A DNA stretch of 40,073 nucleotides from an uncultured Eubacteriales bacterium. GTDB lineage: Bacteria > Bacillota > Clostridia > Christensenellales > Aristaeellaceae. Positions 29,257-37,767 of this stretch are shown here, piece after piece. Under the pieces are notes generated by a model. That model was not told the DNA's origin. It searched no databases and saw only the letters and a list, made by a program, of their open reading frames with translations. Position 1 is the stretch's first letter; each line of letters opens with the position of its first letter. Location of the stretch: assembly GCA_900542445.1 (NCBI GenBank), contig UQNN01000020.1, forward strand, positions 1 through 40,073, in the 5' to 3' direction. The position numbers and the translations under genes are program-made.

Positions 29257-30636
29257 TCAGCGCAGAAAGAGACGCAGCAGACGGGTTTTGAGCGGCGTAT
29301 AGGGCATATAGCGGACGGGCATGTCGATCCATGCGGATTTTTTCAGAATGCTTTTTTCGTGGCTGAATGTATCAAAGCTCTTTCGGCCGTGGTAGCTGCC
29401 CATGCCGCTGCCGCCCACGCCGCCGAAGCCCATGCGGCTGGTGGCCAGGTGAACAATGGTATCGTTGATGCAGCCGCCGCCGAAGGGGACGGAGGCGAGC
29501 ACGCGCTTTTGCAGCGCGTGGTTTTCGGAAAACAGGTACAGCGCCAGCGGATGTTCGCGGCTGTTCACAAAAGCGAGCGCCTCGTCGATGGAATCATAGG
29601 CGATGACGGGCAGAACCGGGCCGAAGATTTCCTCCTGCATGACCGCGTCGCCGGGCGTGACGCAATCCAGAATCGTCGGCTGAATGCGCAGCGTTTGCTC
29701 ATCTGCCCGCCCGCCGAAAATCACTTTGTCCGGATCGATCAGCCCGCAGACGCGGCGGAAGTGCTTTTCGTTAATCATGTGCACATAGCCGTCGCAGTCG
29801 AGCGCGTTTTCGCCGACCATGTTTTGGATTTCCTGCTCCAATAAGGGGAGAAACGCGTCCTTGACCCGGCGGTCGATCAGCAGGTAATCCGGCGCGACAC
29901 AGGTTTGGCCGCAGTTGAGCAGCTTGCCGAAGGCCAGGCGGCGCGCGGCGACGCGCAGATTGGCGGTTTCATCGACGATGCAGGGGCTTTTGCCGCCCAA
30001 TTCCAGCGTCACGGGAGTGAGGTGTTCGCTGGCGGCGCGCATGACCTCGCGGCCGACCGTCACGCCGCCGGTGAAGAAGATGTAATCAAACCGCTGATGC
30101 AGCAGCGCCTGATTTTCCGCGCGGCCGCCTTCGACCAGCGCGACGTATTCGGGCGGGAAGCACTCGGCGACAATCTGCGCGATGACCTTCGACGTGGCGG
30201 GCGCGTAGGCCGACGGCTTGAGCATGCAGCAGTTGCCCGCCGCCAGCGCGCCGATCAGCGGCTCCATCAGCAGCATGAAGGGATAATTCCACGGCGCCAT
30301 AATCAGCGCCACGCCGTAAGGCTCGCGGACGGTGAAGCTGTCCGACGGAAACTGTGCCAGCGGGGTGAGCACGCGGCGCTTTTTGGCGAAGCGGCCCAGA
30401 TGCGAAATCATGTAGGAAAGCTCGGAGAGCGTCATGCCCGTTTCACACATGTAGGTTTCGGCTGCGCTCTTGCCCAAATCCTGCATGAGCGCGGCATTGA
30501 CGGCTTCCTCGTGCGCCCGAATGGCGCGCTTGAGCGTAAGCAGGCTCTGTTTGCGGAAAGCAAGATCCAGCGTTTGGCCGGAAGCAAAGAAGCGGCGCTG
30601 AGCGGCGACGAGCTGCTCGATCGATGAAGCGTTCAT
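29257..30636 (-). CDS. Aldehyde dehydrogenase (class 3-like)
   Basis: This 459-residue NAD(P)-dependent enzyme oxidises aldehydes to acids. It shows APWNYPF near residue 115, the cofactor loop FFTGGVTVGREV, catalytic Glu212 in LELGGKSP and catalytic Cys246 in CGQTCVAPDY, then EEIFGPVLPV and an FGGVGGSGMG-x-YHG end. The short length and the hydrophobic C-terminal tail (RYMPYTPLKTRLLRLFLR) fit class 3 fatty-aldehyde-type enzymes such as Bacillus YwdH. The start overlaps the alcohol dehydrogenase stop by four bases (ATGA). It is the third gene of the marR-adh-aldh operon and probably handles the aldehyde made by its neighbour. Confidence 0.95.
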   Translation of the reverse strand: MNASSIEQLVAAQRRFFASGQTLDLAFRKQSLLTLKRAIRAHEEAVNAALMQDLGKSAAETYMCETGMTLSELSYMISHLGRFAKKRRVLTPLAQFPSDSFTVREPYGVALIMAPWNYPFMLLMEPLIGALAAGNCCMLKPSAYAPATSKVIAQIVAECFPPEYVALVEGGRAENQALLHQRFDYIFFTGGVTVGREVMRAASEHLTPVTLELGGKSPCIVDETANLRVAARRLAFGKLLNCGQTCVAPDYLLIDRRVKDAFLPLLEQEIQNMVGENALDCDGYVHMINEKHFRRVCGLIDPDKVIFGGRADEQTLRIQPTILDCVTPGDAVMQEEIFGPVLPVIAYDSIDEALAFVNSREHPLALYLFSENHALQKRVLASVPFGGGCINDTIVHLATSRMGFGGVGGSGMGSYHGRKSFDTFSHEKSILKKSAWIDMPVRYMPYTPLKTRLLRLFLR

Positions 30637-31850
30637 GCGTTTTCCTCCTTGGCGGGCATCAGTTTCAGATACATCTGCGCGAGACGGCCTTCATCCATCA
30701 GCACGGGAACGGGGTAGAGCGGGTTGCTCTCCTTGGCGGCATGATGCGCCATTTCCGGAATATCGACGGTGCGGATCTGCGGAATGGTTTCGGGAATGCC
30801 CATTTTGGCGTTTGTTTTGCGAATCCAGCGGATGAAGGCTTCGGCGGCTTCCGAGTCGGAAGCGTTTGGAGACGCGACGCCCGCGATACGCGCAAGCCTG
30901 CCCAGCTTTTTGTGGCAGGCCGCGCCGTATGCGTCGAGAAAATACGGCAGGATGACCGCATTGGCCAGCCCGTGCGGCACGCCGTATTGACCGCCGAGCG
31001 AATGGGCCACGCCGTGGACATAGCCGACGTAGGAGCGGGTGAAGGATACGCCCGCGCAGTAAGCCGCGCGAAGCATGTCCGCGCGCGCCTGCATGTCGCC
31101 GCCGTCGGTATAAGCCTTGTACAGGCTGCGGACGATGCGCGTCGCTGCTTCTTCGGACATGGCGCGGGTGAGCCTGTTGGTCGAACGGCCGATATAGGCT
31201 TCGATGGCGTGGGTGAGCGCGTCCATGCCTGTTGTCGCGGTCAGCATGGGCGGCAGGCCGCGCGTCAGTTCGGGATCGAGCACGGCGTAATCCGGAATGA
31301 GCGCGAAATCGTTGATGGGGTATTTGTGGCGCGCGGCGGGATCGGTGATAACGGCGGCGAGGGTCGTTTCGCTGCCCGTTCCGGCGGTGGTCGGCACGGC
31401 GATGAGCAGCGGCGTGCGTTTTAAAACGCGCAACAGGCCGCGCATGCGTTGTACGCTCTGGCGCGGCTTGGCGACGCGCGCGCCGATGACTTTTGCGCAG
31501 TCCATCACCGAGCCGCCGCCGACCGCGATGATGGCCTGCGCGTGGGCGGTCAGGTACAGCGCGCGCCCTTCTTCGATGTTGGCAATGGTGGGATTCGGCA
31601 CGGTCTTGTCATAGACGGCGCAGGCGACGCCGGCCGCCTTGAGCGCGGCTTCCAGCCCGCTCGTCAGGCCGAGAGAGCGGACGGAAGCATCCGTCACCAG
31701 CAGCACGGAAGCGATTCGCTTTTCGGCCAGCAGCGGCACGATGGAGGACAGCCCGTCGAGCTGAATCGGCTCACGATAGGGCAGGATGGGCAGCGCCGCG
31801 CGGAAAACGGCTTGATAGGCGCGGCAGTAGAAGGCGTAAAGTTTGTTCAT
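30633..31850 (-). CDS. Iron-containing alcohol dehydrogenase
   Basis: This 405-residue group III dehydrogenase has the cofactor motif VGGGSVMDCAKVIGA. Metal ligands are recognisable as Asp210 and His214 (MDALTHAIEAY), His279 and His293 (HGVAHSLGG-x-YGVPHGLANAVILP); the spacing matches FucO/YqhD-type enzymes. It interconverts an alcohol and aldehyde with NAD(P)H; the substrate is unknown. The ATG at 31850 follows GAGGAA; longer forms add foreign residues. It follows the MarR gene by 55 bases and overlaps the aldehyde dehydrogenase, so the pair probably forms a detoxification or fermentation step for an aldehyde. Confidence 0.95.
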   Translation of the reverse strand: MNKLYAFYCRAYQAVFRAALPILPYREPIQLDGLSSIVPLLAEKRIASVLLVTDASVRSLGLTSGLEAALKAAGVACAVYDKTVPNPTIANIEEGRALYLTAHAQAIIAVGGGSVMDCAKVIGARVAKPRQSVQRMRGLLRVLKRTPLLIAVPTTAGTGSETTLAAVITDPAARHKYPINDFALIPDYAVLDPELTRGLPPMLTATTGMDALTHAIEAYIGRSTNRLTRAMSEEAATRIVRSLYKAYTDGGDMQARADMLRAAYCAGVSFTRSYVGYVHGVAHSLGGQYGVPHGLANAVILPYFLDAYGAACHKKLGRLARIAGVASPNASDSEAAEAFIRWIRKTNAKMGIPETIPQIRTVDIPEMAHHAAKESNPLYPVPVLMDEGRLAQMYLKLMPAKEENA

Positions 31851-31905
31851 GACAGATTCCTCAAAACGATAGTCGGGCTGATTGGTGCAAATTCTCGGAT
31901 GGACT

Positions 31906-32361
31906 TCATTCAAGCGTTTCCCGTCCGTATTTTTCCACCGCAAGCTGTAAATTCTGCGTGATGGTCGTCAGGGTTTTGTAAAAAACCTCAATATCTGCGT
32001 CGGGAATGGCATCGCTGACGAAGCGATTGATATCCAGAATGATGGCCTCCACGCGCGCGGCGGTCTGCTCCCCGGCGGGGGTCAGCGTATAGCGACGCTT
32101 GTAGCCCGCCTGTGTGTCGGAGACGACATAACCTTTCTGTGCCAAATCCCGAAGGACGCGGGAAACCTGGCTCCTGTCCATCTGCTCCAAACGCGTCAGC
32201 TCGCCCTGGGTCAGACTGCCCGCCTCATGCAGGCGGCACAGGCAGTTCGTGTGCGCGCCGGAGAGAGAGAATGCGTCCATCTGCGCGGCTTTCAGCTTGG
32301 AGACGGATTTCGCCGCGCTCGTCATCAGCGCGGAAAACTGTTCAAATCGACTGGTATCCAC
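31906..32361 (-). CDS. MarR-family transcriptional regulator
   Basis: This 151-residue winged-helix protein has the MarR core: SLTQGELTRLEQMDRSQVSRVLRDLAQKGYVV (recognition helix) followed by the wing YKRRYTLTPAGEQ. Helices at both ends form the dimer. The start is a GTG with AAAAGGGG eight bases upstream. A perfect dyad overlaps the -35 box of its own promoter, so autorepression of the whole marR-adh-aldh operon is likely. Two cysteines (NCLCRL) near the start of the DNA-binding region could sense thiol-reactive aldehydes, which is speculation. Confidence 0.92.
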   Translation of the reverse strand: MDTSRFEQFSALMTSAAKSVSKLKAAQMDAFSLSGAHTNCLCRLHEAGSLTQGELTRLEQMDRSQVSRVLRDLAQKGYVVSDTQAGYKRRYTLTPAGEQTAARVEAIILDINRFVSDAIPDADIEVFYKTLTTITQNLQLAVEKYGRETLE

Positions 32362-32397
32362 AGCGTCATCCCCTTTTCAAATGGCTTTCGATGGGGC

Positions 32398-32429
32398 ATT
32401 ATACGACAAAATTGTTGAGCAGTCAACAA
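32398..32429 (-). promoter_or_regulatory. Promoter and operator of the marR-adh-aldh operon
   Basis: On the minus strand TTGACT (complement of 32421-32426) and a perfect TATAAT (complement of 32398-32403) are 17 bases apart. TTGTTGA-GCAG-TCAACAA (32412-32429) is a perfect 7-4-7 dyad covering the -35 box, the classic place for a MarR operator. Confidence 0.85.
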
Positions 32430-32644
32430 ATAGAGCGCAAAAAATATCGATATTCCTGTGACGGGAAAAGCCGAAATCCAAAGCGGCTTGAGAGATTGAA
32501 CGCAGAAAAACGCAGCGCTTCGTTCATGGAAACGCCAAAAAAGACTGAAACGAAGGGCGAATATGCGAATTTCGAGACGAAAAGGCCGAAATCAGGGTTG
32601 AAATCCGCTTGAAAACGAATTTGTTTGTTTTTTCGCAAACACGC
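32430..32644. other. Intergenic stretch between divergent units
   Basis: About 210 bases, relatively AT-rich, without a gene I can support. One stem, AAGCCG/CGGCTT (about 32467-32488), and several GCGAAT/CGAA-rich repeats are visible, but no promoter pair. Confidence 0.45.
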
Positions 32645-32675
32645 TTGCGTCTCAAGTCGTTTGAGGATGTACAAT
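32645..32675 (+). promoter_or_regulatory. Promoter of the flavoprotein gene, 19 bp spacer with dyad
   Basis: TTGCGT (32645-32650) and TACAAT (32670-32675) are 19 bases apart. The spacer begins with CTCAA-GTCGT-TTGAG, a dyad. As at 7624-7654 this is the geometry of MerR-type promoters, though the -35 box is less good. Confidence 0.5.
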
Positions 32676-32785
32676 AAACCCACCGACGGGAAATGTGGCG
32701 CAAACATGGCGCAGCCGTGACAAAACCATGATCCCGTCCCGTGTTTCGCTTCACTATGAATCACAAGAAGGGAAGGACAAACCAA

Positions 32786-34702
32786 ATGAAAAAAGGATTG
32801 ACGCTGCTGCTGAGCCTTGTGCTCGTGCTGGCCATGTCCGTCACCGCGTTCGCGGCTGAGGACTGGGTAACGCCGGTTCAGAACATCGAAAAGTGGGACG
32901 AAGAGGTGGATTTCCTCGTCGTCGGCTACGGCCTGGCGGGCGCTGCGGCGGCCGTTGAGGCGCATGACATCGACCCGAACGCCAAGATTCTCGTGCTCGA
33001 AAAGATGCCTGAGACGCTGGCGGGCGGCAACTCCATCGCCTCCGGCCAGACGTTCCTCGTTCCGGCGGAGAGCGCGGTGGAAACCGTGAAGACCTATCTG
33101 TACAACTGCAACCTGCCCAATCCGATTCCGGATGAGTATCTCACCTGGCTGTGCAACGGCTTCGCGACTCAGCTCCCGTGGATCGAGTACGTGGCGGACG
33201 GCGTTAATTACGAAGCCGGCTACGTCGGCGGCGGCGAGCTGAAGTGGGGCAGCATGGTTGTTGAGTTCAGCAACTTCGAAGGCTCCACCTTTGACGGCTG
33301 CTCCGCTCACCTGCGTGCCAAGGGCGCGACCTTCGAGAACGGCGGCGTGTGGCGCTGCTTCGCCAAGGCGGTTGAAAAGCGCGGCATCGACGTGCGCTTT
33401 GAGAACCCGGCTGTCTCCCTCGTGCAGGATCCGTTCACGAAGGAAGTTTCCGGCGTGATCGCCCGCCGTGCGGACGGCACCGAGTACTCCATCAAGTCCA
33501 GCAAGGGCGTTCTGCTCGCTTGCGGCGGCTATGAGAACAACCTGACCATGCAGCGTGACTTCCACGGCATGGAGACCGTGTACACCGCCGGCACCCCGGG
33601 CAACACCGGCGACGGCATCAAGATGCTGATGGAAGCCGGCGCTCAGATCTGGCACATGAAGAACCAGACCCAGTCCGGCGGCTTCTGGCTGGGCATCAAG
33701 GTTCCGGAGTATGACTCTACCTTCATGCGCAACTTCACCATGGCCGGCAACAGCTGGATCGAGATCGACTCCGAGAACAAGCGTTTCTACGACGAGGCGG
33801 GCAGCTACCATCGTCAGCACATGAAGTACATGGAGTATGGCCGCTATGTTGACCTGCCGCACGAGCGTGCGCTGCCGGTTTCCCTCATCTTTGACGAGAA
33901 GACCCGTGAGGCTGGTTCCATCGGCAGCCAGTGGCTGAGCTGGCCGACGACCACCGAAGGCTACACCTGGAGCAACGACAACCTTGCTGAGATCGAAAAA
34001 GGCTGGATCATCAAGGCTGACACCATCGAAGAGCTGGCCGAGAAGATTGACCGCGATCCGGTTGAACTCCAGGCCACGATTGACGAATGGAACGCCGCCT
34101 GCGACGCGGGCGTTGACGCCGAGTTTGGCCGCGATCCGGAGAAGATGGCGAAGATCGACACTGCTCCGTATTACGCGGTTTCCATCACCCCGACCCTTGT
34201 TGCCACCACCGGCGGCGCGAAGCGTGATACTGCCAGCCGCGTGCTCGACTGGAACGACGAGCCGATCAAGGGCCTCTATGAGGCGGGCGAGCTGGGCAGC
34301 TACGTGGCGAACCTCTACCAGAACGGCGTGTTCCTCTCCGAGGCCATGCTCTCCGGCCGCACCGCCGCGCAGACTGCGTTCGGCGCCGTGAGCAAGTTTG
34401 AGGCCGTGACCAAGAGCGAGAATAACGGCCCGGCCTGGGCGGACGCTGCCGACGGCGTGTACACGGCGTCCGTGGACGGCCTGCACGACAAGATCGAGGT
34501 CTCCATCACGGTTGCGGGCGGCAAGATTGAGAACATCGAAATCACCGGCGGCCGCGACAGCATGCTCATCACCGACGAGCAGCTCGCCGAGTACGTGGGC
34601 GCGATCATCGCCAGCCAGAGCGCTGATGTGGATATCATCTCCGGCGCGACGGTGGACTGCCAGGCGATCGGCACGGCCATCGGCCAGGCGTTTGCCAAGT
34701 AA
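32786..34702 (+). CDS. Secreted FAD-dependent oxidoreductase with C-terminal FMN-binding domain
   Basis: This 638-residue protein has a Sec signal (MKKGLTLLLSLVLVLAMSVTAFA). A FAD_binding_2 domain follows with the dinucleotide motif Gly47-Tyr-Gly49-Leu-Ala-Gly52 and the later LYEAGELG element. The C-terminal FMN-binding domain (about 560-638) carries the flavinylation motif DIISGAT, with Thr622 the expected site for covalent FMN added by an ApbE-type transferase. Related proteins are extracytosolic reductases fed by membrane flavin chains. The Arg-bearing HG-x-NRLGG segment of fumarate reductases is replaced by VANLYQNG, so the acceptor is probably not fumarate. Its codon choice (many CGT, GTT, CTC) suggests high expression. 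It is single, with its own promoter and terminator. Confidence 0.9.
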   Translation: MKKGLTLLLSLVLVLAMSVTAFAAEDWVTPVQNIEKWDEEVDFLVVGYGLAGAAAAVEAHDIDPNAKILVLEKMPETLAGGNSIASGQTFLVPAESAVETVKTYLYNCNLPNPIPDEYLTWLCNGFATQLPWIEYVADGVNYEAGYVGGGELKWGSMVVEFSNFEGSTFDGCSAHLRAKGATFENGGVWRCFAKAVEKRGIDVRFENPAVSLVQDPFTKEVSGVIARRADGTEYSIKSSKGVLLACGGYENNLTMQRDFHGMETVYTAGTPGNTGDGIKMLMEAGAQIWHMKNQTQSGGFWLGIKVPEYDSTFMRNFTMAGNSWIEIDSENKRFYDEAGSYHRQHMKYMEYGRYVDLPHERALPVSLIFDEKTREAGSIGSQWLSWPTTTEGYTWSNDNLAEIEKGWIIKADTIEELAEKIDRDPVELQATIDEWNAACDAGVDAEFGRDPEKMAKIDTAPYYAVSITPTLVATTGGAKRDTASRVLDWNDEPIKGLYEAGELGSYVANLYQNGVFLSEAMLSGRTAAQTAFGAVSKFEAVTKSENNGPAWADAADGVYTASVDGLHDKIEVSITVAGGKIENIEITGGRDSMLITDEQLAEYVGAIIASQSADVDIISGATVDCQAIGTAIGQAFAK

Positions 34703-34719
34703 ATAAACGAATATGAATG

Positions 34720-34758
34720 AAACGCCCCTTCCCGGCACATGTCGGGAAGGGGCGTTTT
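34720..34758. terminator. Strong terminator between flavoprotein and glycosyltransferase genes
   Basis: AAACGCCCCTTCCCG pairs perfectly with CGGGAAGGGGCGTTT around eight bases and is followed by Ts on the plus strand; usable in both directions. Confidence 0.95.
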
Positions 34759-34769
34759 GCTTTGCACGG

Positions 34770-36047
34770 TTACGCGCGGACATCTTCGATGGAGGTATGC
34801 CGGATCGGCTTCCACTCGACGCGCACCAGCAGCGCGGCGAGGGAAATCGGAATATAGGTGAGCATGAACAGCGGGAAGAAGGGCAGATACATCACCTTTT
34901 TCAGCGGAGAGGCGGGAATGCGCCGCCACTCGGCGAGGACGGTGAGCAGGCCGTAGACAAACATCATGCCATAGCTCCACAACAGCATGGTCAGCAGGGA
35001 ACGGCCGACATGGCGGAGCATGAAATCAGCCAGAAACGGCGGCAGGGAGAGGATTGTCACGCCGCAGAAGAGATTGACGAAAACCGCCGCAATGGTCAGC
35101 AGCACGCAGGGGGCGATGGTCATTAGCATATCGTAGCAGGAGAAGCGGCGCGGGCCGCGCAGACAGCCGCGCGCAAGCGATGCGCCGCAATGGGCGTTGA
35201 CCTGATAGAAGCCCTTGGCCCAGCGCATGCGCTGCCGCCACGACTGGGCGAAAGTGACGGGCTGTTCGTCGTAGACAATCGCGTCGTCGCAATAGCCGAT
35301 GCGCCAGCCGTTGGCCGCGCAGACGGCGGAAAACTGAATATCCTCGGTGAGCAGGTGATAAGGCCAGCCGCCGTTTTCCTCGATGATTTTGGAGGAAACG
35401 AGGAAGCCCGTGCCGGAGATGGCGCAGTTGGTATGCAGTTTCATGCGGGGATAATTGAGGAAGCGCGCCTCGCGCAGAAACCAGATGGAATAGCTCGCGG
35501 AAATCCAGCTGGAGGCGAAGTTCTTGGAATTGCGGTAGCTGGTGAGTACGTCGCAGCCCTGCGCGAAGGTTTGATCCATCGCGGAGACGAAGTGCGGATC
35601 GACGATGTTATCCGCGTCGAAGACGAGGAACGCGTCGTAATCGGACAGGGGGCGGTGCATGCGGATGCAGCTGATCAGCTCGTCGAGCGCGTAGCCCTTG
35701 CCGACCTGATGGGGATTGAACCGCTCGAACACGGTCGCGCCCGCCTGACGCGCGGCGAGGGCGGTGCCGTCCGTGCTGTTATCGGCAAGCACGTAGATAT
35801 CCAGCAGCTCGGCGGGGTAATCCTGCGCGCGGAGACTGGCAACCAGCTCGCCGATAACGTGTTCTTCATTGCGGGCGCAAATCAGCGCGGCATAGCGGCG
35901 GGATGGGGTGGAATTGGGGCGTTTGGCTTTCCGCCTGTCGCGGGGACAGACGACCAGGCCATAGAGCGTGTAGAAAACCTGATACAGATAAGCTGAAAAG
36001 AGCAGAACGCCGATGACGGCGTTAAACTGATCCAGAAAGTGCAGCAT
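34770..36047 (-). CDS. Membrane family-2 glycosyltransferase (processive type)
   Basis: This 425-residue protein starts with a membrane helix. A GT2 catalytic domain follows: ALICARNEE, LADNSTDGT, the metal/UDP site Asp144-Ala-Asp146 in FDADN, the acceptor-base TED (Glu235-Asp236 in LLTEDIQFS) and QRMRW (272-276). Four C-terminal hydrophobic segments end it. The D-DxD-TED-QxxRW set marks processive beta-glycosyltransferases such as polysaccharide, hyaluronan or poly-GlcNAc synthases. No modification or export partner is adjacent, so the polymer is unknown. ATG 36047 follows AAAGGAA. Its promoter region has a perfect TTGACA (complement of 36108-36113) with a weak TACCTT or a TATAAA as -10. Confidence 0.9.
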   Translation of the reverse strand: MLHFLDQFNAVIGVLLFSAYLYQVFYTLYGLVVCPRDRRKAKRPNSTPSRRYAALICARNEEHVIGELVASLRAQDYPAELLDIYVLADNSTDGTALAARQAGATVFERFNPHQVGKGYALDELISCIRMHRPLSDYDAFLVFDADNIVDPHFVSAMDQTFAQGCDVLTSYRNSKNFASSWISASYSIWFLREARFLNYPRMKLHTNCAISGTGFLVSSKIIEENGGWPYHLLTEDIQFSAVCAANGWRIGYCDDAIVYDEQPVTFAQSWRQRMRWAKGFYQVNAHCGASLARGCLRGPRRFSCYDMLMTIAPCVLLTIAAVFVNLFCGVTILSLPPFLADFMLRHVGRSLLTMLLWSYGMMFVYGLLTVLAEWRRIPASPLKKVMYLPFFPLFMLTYIPISLAALLVRVEWKPIRHTSIEDVRA

Positions 36048-36188
36048 AAGGATTTCCTTTCGTAAAGGTTTATTTATGGCTTTATAAGGTACACGGTTTG
36101 AATACAAATGTCAAGGGATGGAGACGGGCGCCGCTTAATTTCGTCTGCCGTCACGTGGAACACAGACAATAAATGGATAAAATGAACA

Positions 36189-36221
36189 ACAATGGGCGCG
36201 GCTCAAAACCGCGCCCGTTGT
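36189..36221. terminator. Hairpin after the L,D-transpeptidase gene
   Basis: GGGCGCGG pairs perfectly with CCGCGCCC around CTCAAAA, and an outer ACAA/TTGT extends the stem. T-runs are weak on both sides, so it is a likely but not certain terminator of the minus-strand gene ending at 36248. Confidence 0.6.
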
Positions 36222-36247
36222 GTCTTTTGTGTAGAAGGAGAGGAAAA

Positions 36248-37585
36248 TTATTTACTTCCGGCGGGGACCAGAGAGCGATCTTTATCGTCGAAGACGAGCA
36301 CCTTGATCTTTTTGTTTTCCTCTGTGATGTTCCAGATCCACTCGGCGTTGATGCCGCCGTCGGTGGACGCATCATGCGCCAGACAGATGTTTCCGCGGGA
36401 AGCCTTTGAGCCGAGCGCGTCTTCCATGATGGAGAAATCCTTGCCGTTTTTCTTGGTGGTCGGGATTTCGCACAGGTAGTAATTGCCGCTGATGCGGATG
36501 GTGTATTTGCTGTAACCGCCCGCGTTTTCGATGGTGCCGCGGCGGGTGACGGTGATGTATTCGCCGGCGGGCGTTTCGCGGTGCAGGTATTTCGCGGTCG
36601 CCAGACCGGTGGAGACGGCGCACGAACCGAGACGTTCGCCGTTCTTGTAAACGGTCAGCGTCTGCGCGGCTTTATCGACGACGATGCCGTAAAGCGTGTT
36701 CGGCTCGACCGTGCGCAGCGTTTTGGTGCGGATATAACCGCGGACGAACGCGCCGTCCTCATTGCGGTAAGCTTCCACAAGCGACCAGCCGTCATCCAGA
36801 TCTTCGATGAGGTTCAGACCCTGGCTGAGGCCAGAGACCGAACCGAGCTTTTTGCCCTTGCTGGTGCTGTTGTAGATATAAGCGGATTCGCTTTCTTTGA
36901 CGTCTACGCTGACCATGGTGCGGGTGAGCGCCGCCCAGATTTCCGCGTCGCTTGAATCGGCGGTCAGCCCCCAATAGCCGCTGTCTTCCTGCGCGGCGGT
37001 ATCGCTCACGCCTACGCCGATTTCATAGCCTTCGTCGCCCATGACGGTCGCAGTTGAAGCGACGTATTCCACATTGCTGCCTGCGGACGTTTGAGCGGCG
37101 GCAGGCTTGGCTGCGGCGGGCTGGCCAGCCGGTTGAGCCGACTGTTTGGTGTCGGCGGGCGTTTCATCGGCGGGAACCTCGTCGGAATCTGCCTCGTCCG
37201 CCATCTGCGCGGTGGGTACGCCGACGGTCAGCTGGCCGCTGAGGCTTGCGGCGGTCTGACCGAACTGATCGATCAACTCGCCGTTGACGGTGTAAGCGCC
37301 GACATCCAGCGGCGCGCCGTCTTCATCTGACACGGTGAAGATGAGCGTGTTATCCGCCGTATGCACTTCCTGATTTTCACAGAGCGTGACGGAACCGGAA
37401 GGGCCGTCCAACGTCAGCGTCAGAAAGCCCGGAACATCCGTAGTGACGGTAAGCTGCGCACGGGAACCGCCCGGCACGGTTTCTTCAGGCAGAACAATCT
37501 GAACGGAAGCGGCCAACGCACTGCCTGCACCGGCAAACAGAAGCGCGGAAGCGAGCAGCGCGGATAAAGTGTGTTTGGATCTCAT
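36248..37585 (-). CDS. Secreted SH3/L,D-transpeptidase (YkuD) domain protein
   Basis: This 445-residue protein has a Sec signal (ending GAGSALAAS). An Ig-like N-terminal region (PEETVPGGSRAQLTVTTDVPG) is followed by an Ala/Pro/Thr-rich linker, an SH3-like region (about 235-300, YIYNSTSKGKKLGSV then WSLVEAYRNEDGAFVRGYI), and a C-terminal YkuD domain. The YkuD part keeps HRETPAGEY and a candidate nucleophile Cys401 in SRGNICLAHDAS. The usual SHGC arrangement is altered (Arg in place of His, two residues inserted before Cys), so activity is plausible but not certain. Such enzymes form 3-3 peptidoglycan cross-links or attach proteins to the wall. The ATG at 37585 follows AAAGGAG. It is single, with its own promoter. 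Confidence 0.85.
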   Translation of the reverse strand: MRSKHTLSALLASALLFAGAGSALAASVQIVLPEETVPGGSRAQLTVTTDVPGFLTLTLDGPSGSVTLCENQEVHTADNTLIFTVSDEDGAPLDVGAYTVNGELIDQFGQTAASLSGQLTVGVPTAQMADEADSDEVPADETPADTKQSAQPAGQPAAAKPAAAQTSAGSNVEYVASTATVMGDEGYEIGVGVSDTAAQEDSGYWGLTADSSDAEIWAALTRTMVSVDVKESESAYIYNSTSKGKKLGSVSGLSQGLNLIEDLDDGWSLVEAYRNEDGAFVRGYIRTKTLRTVEPNTLYGIVVDKAAQTLTVYKNGERLGSCAVSTGLATAKYLHRETPAGEYITVTRRGTIENAGGYSKYTIRISGNYYLCEIPTTKKNGKDFSIMEDALGSKASRGNICLAHDASTDGGINAEWIWNITEENKKIKVLVFDDKDRSLVPAGSK

Positions 37586-37650
37586 GACAAAGGGGCTCCT
37601 TTCCGAAATGACGCGCCGTAAAGGCAGAATAAGCCTCATTTTCTTTCTCT

Positions 37651-37679
37651 ATCATACTGCAAATCGGGGGAGAACGCAA
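37651..37679 (-). promoter_or_regulatory. Sigma-A promoter of the L,D-transpeptidase gene
   Basis: On the minus strand TTGCGT (complement of 37674-37679) and TATGAT (complement of 37651-37656) are 17 bases apart. Confidence 0.7.
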
Positions 37680-37702
37680 GAGATAAGCGTTTTTTTACGG
37701 GC

Positions 37703-37732
37703 TTGTTTGAAAACGGGAAAGCGTGCTACAAT
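37703..37732 (+). promoter_or_regulatory. Promoter of the nuclease-helicase pair
   Basis: TTGTTT (37703-37708) and TACAAT (37727-37732) are 18 bases apart; a GAGGGGAAG ribosome binding site and the first ATG follow. Confidence 0.65.
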
Positions 37733-37767
37733 GAAACGCGAACGCCAAAGAGAGGGGAAGCGGCCCG

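Noticed and set aside
32676..32785. Riboswitch in the flavoprotein leader
   Set aside because: The 110-base leader shows no conserved FMN or other riboswitch core and no terminator.
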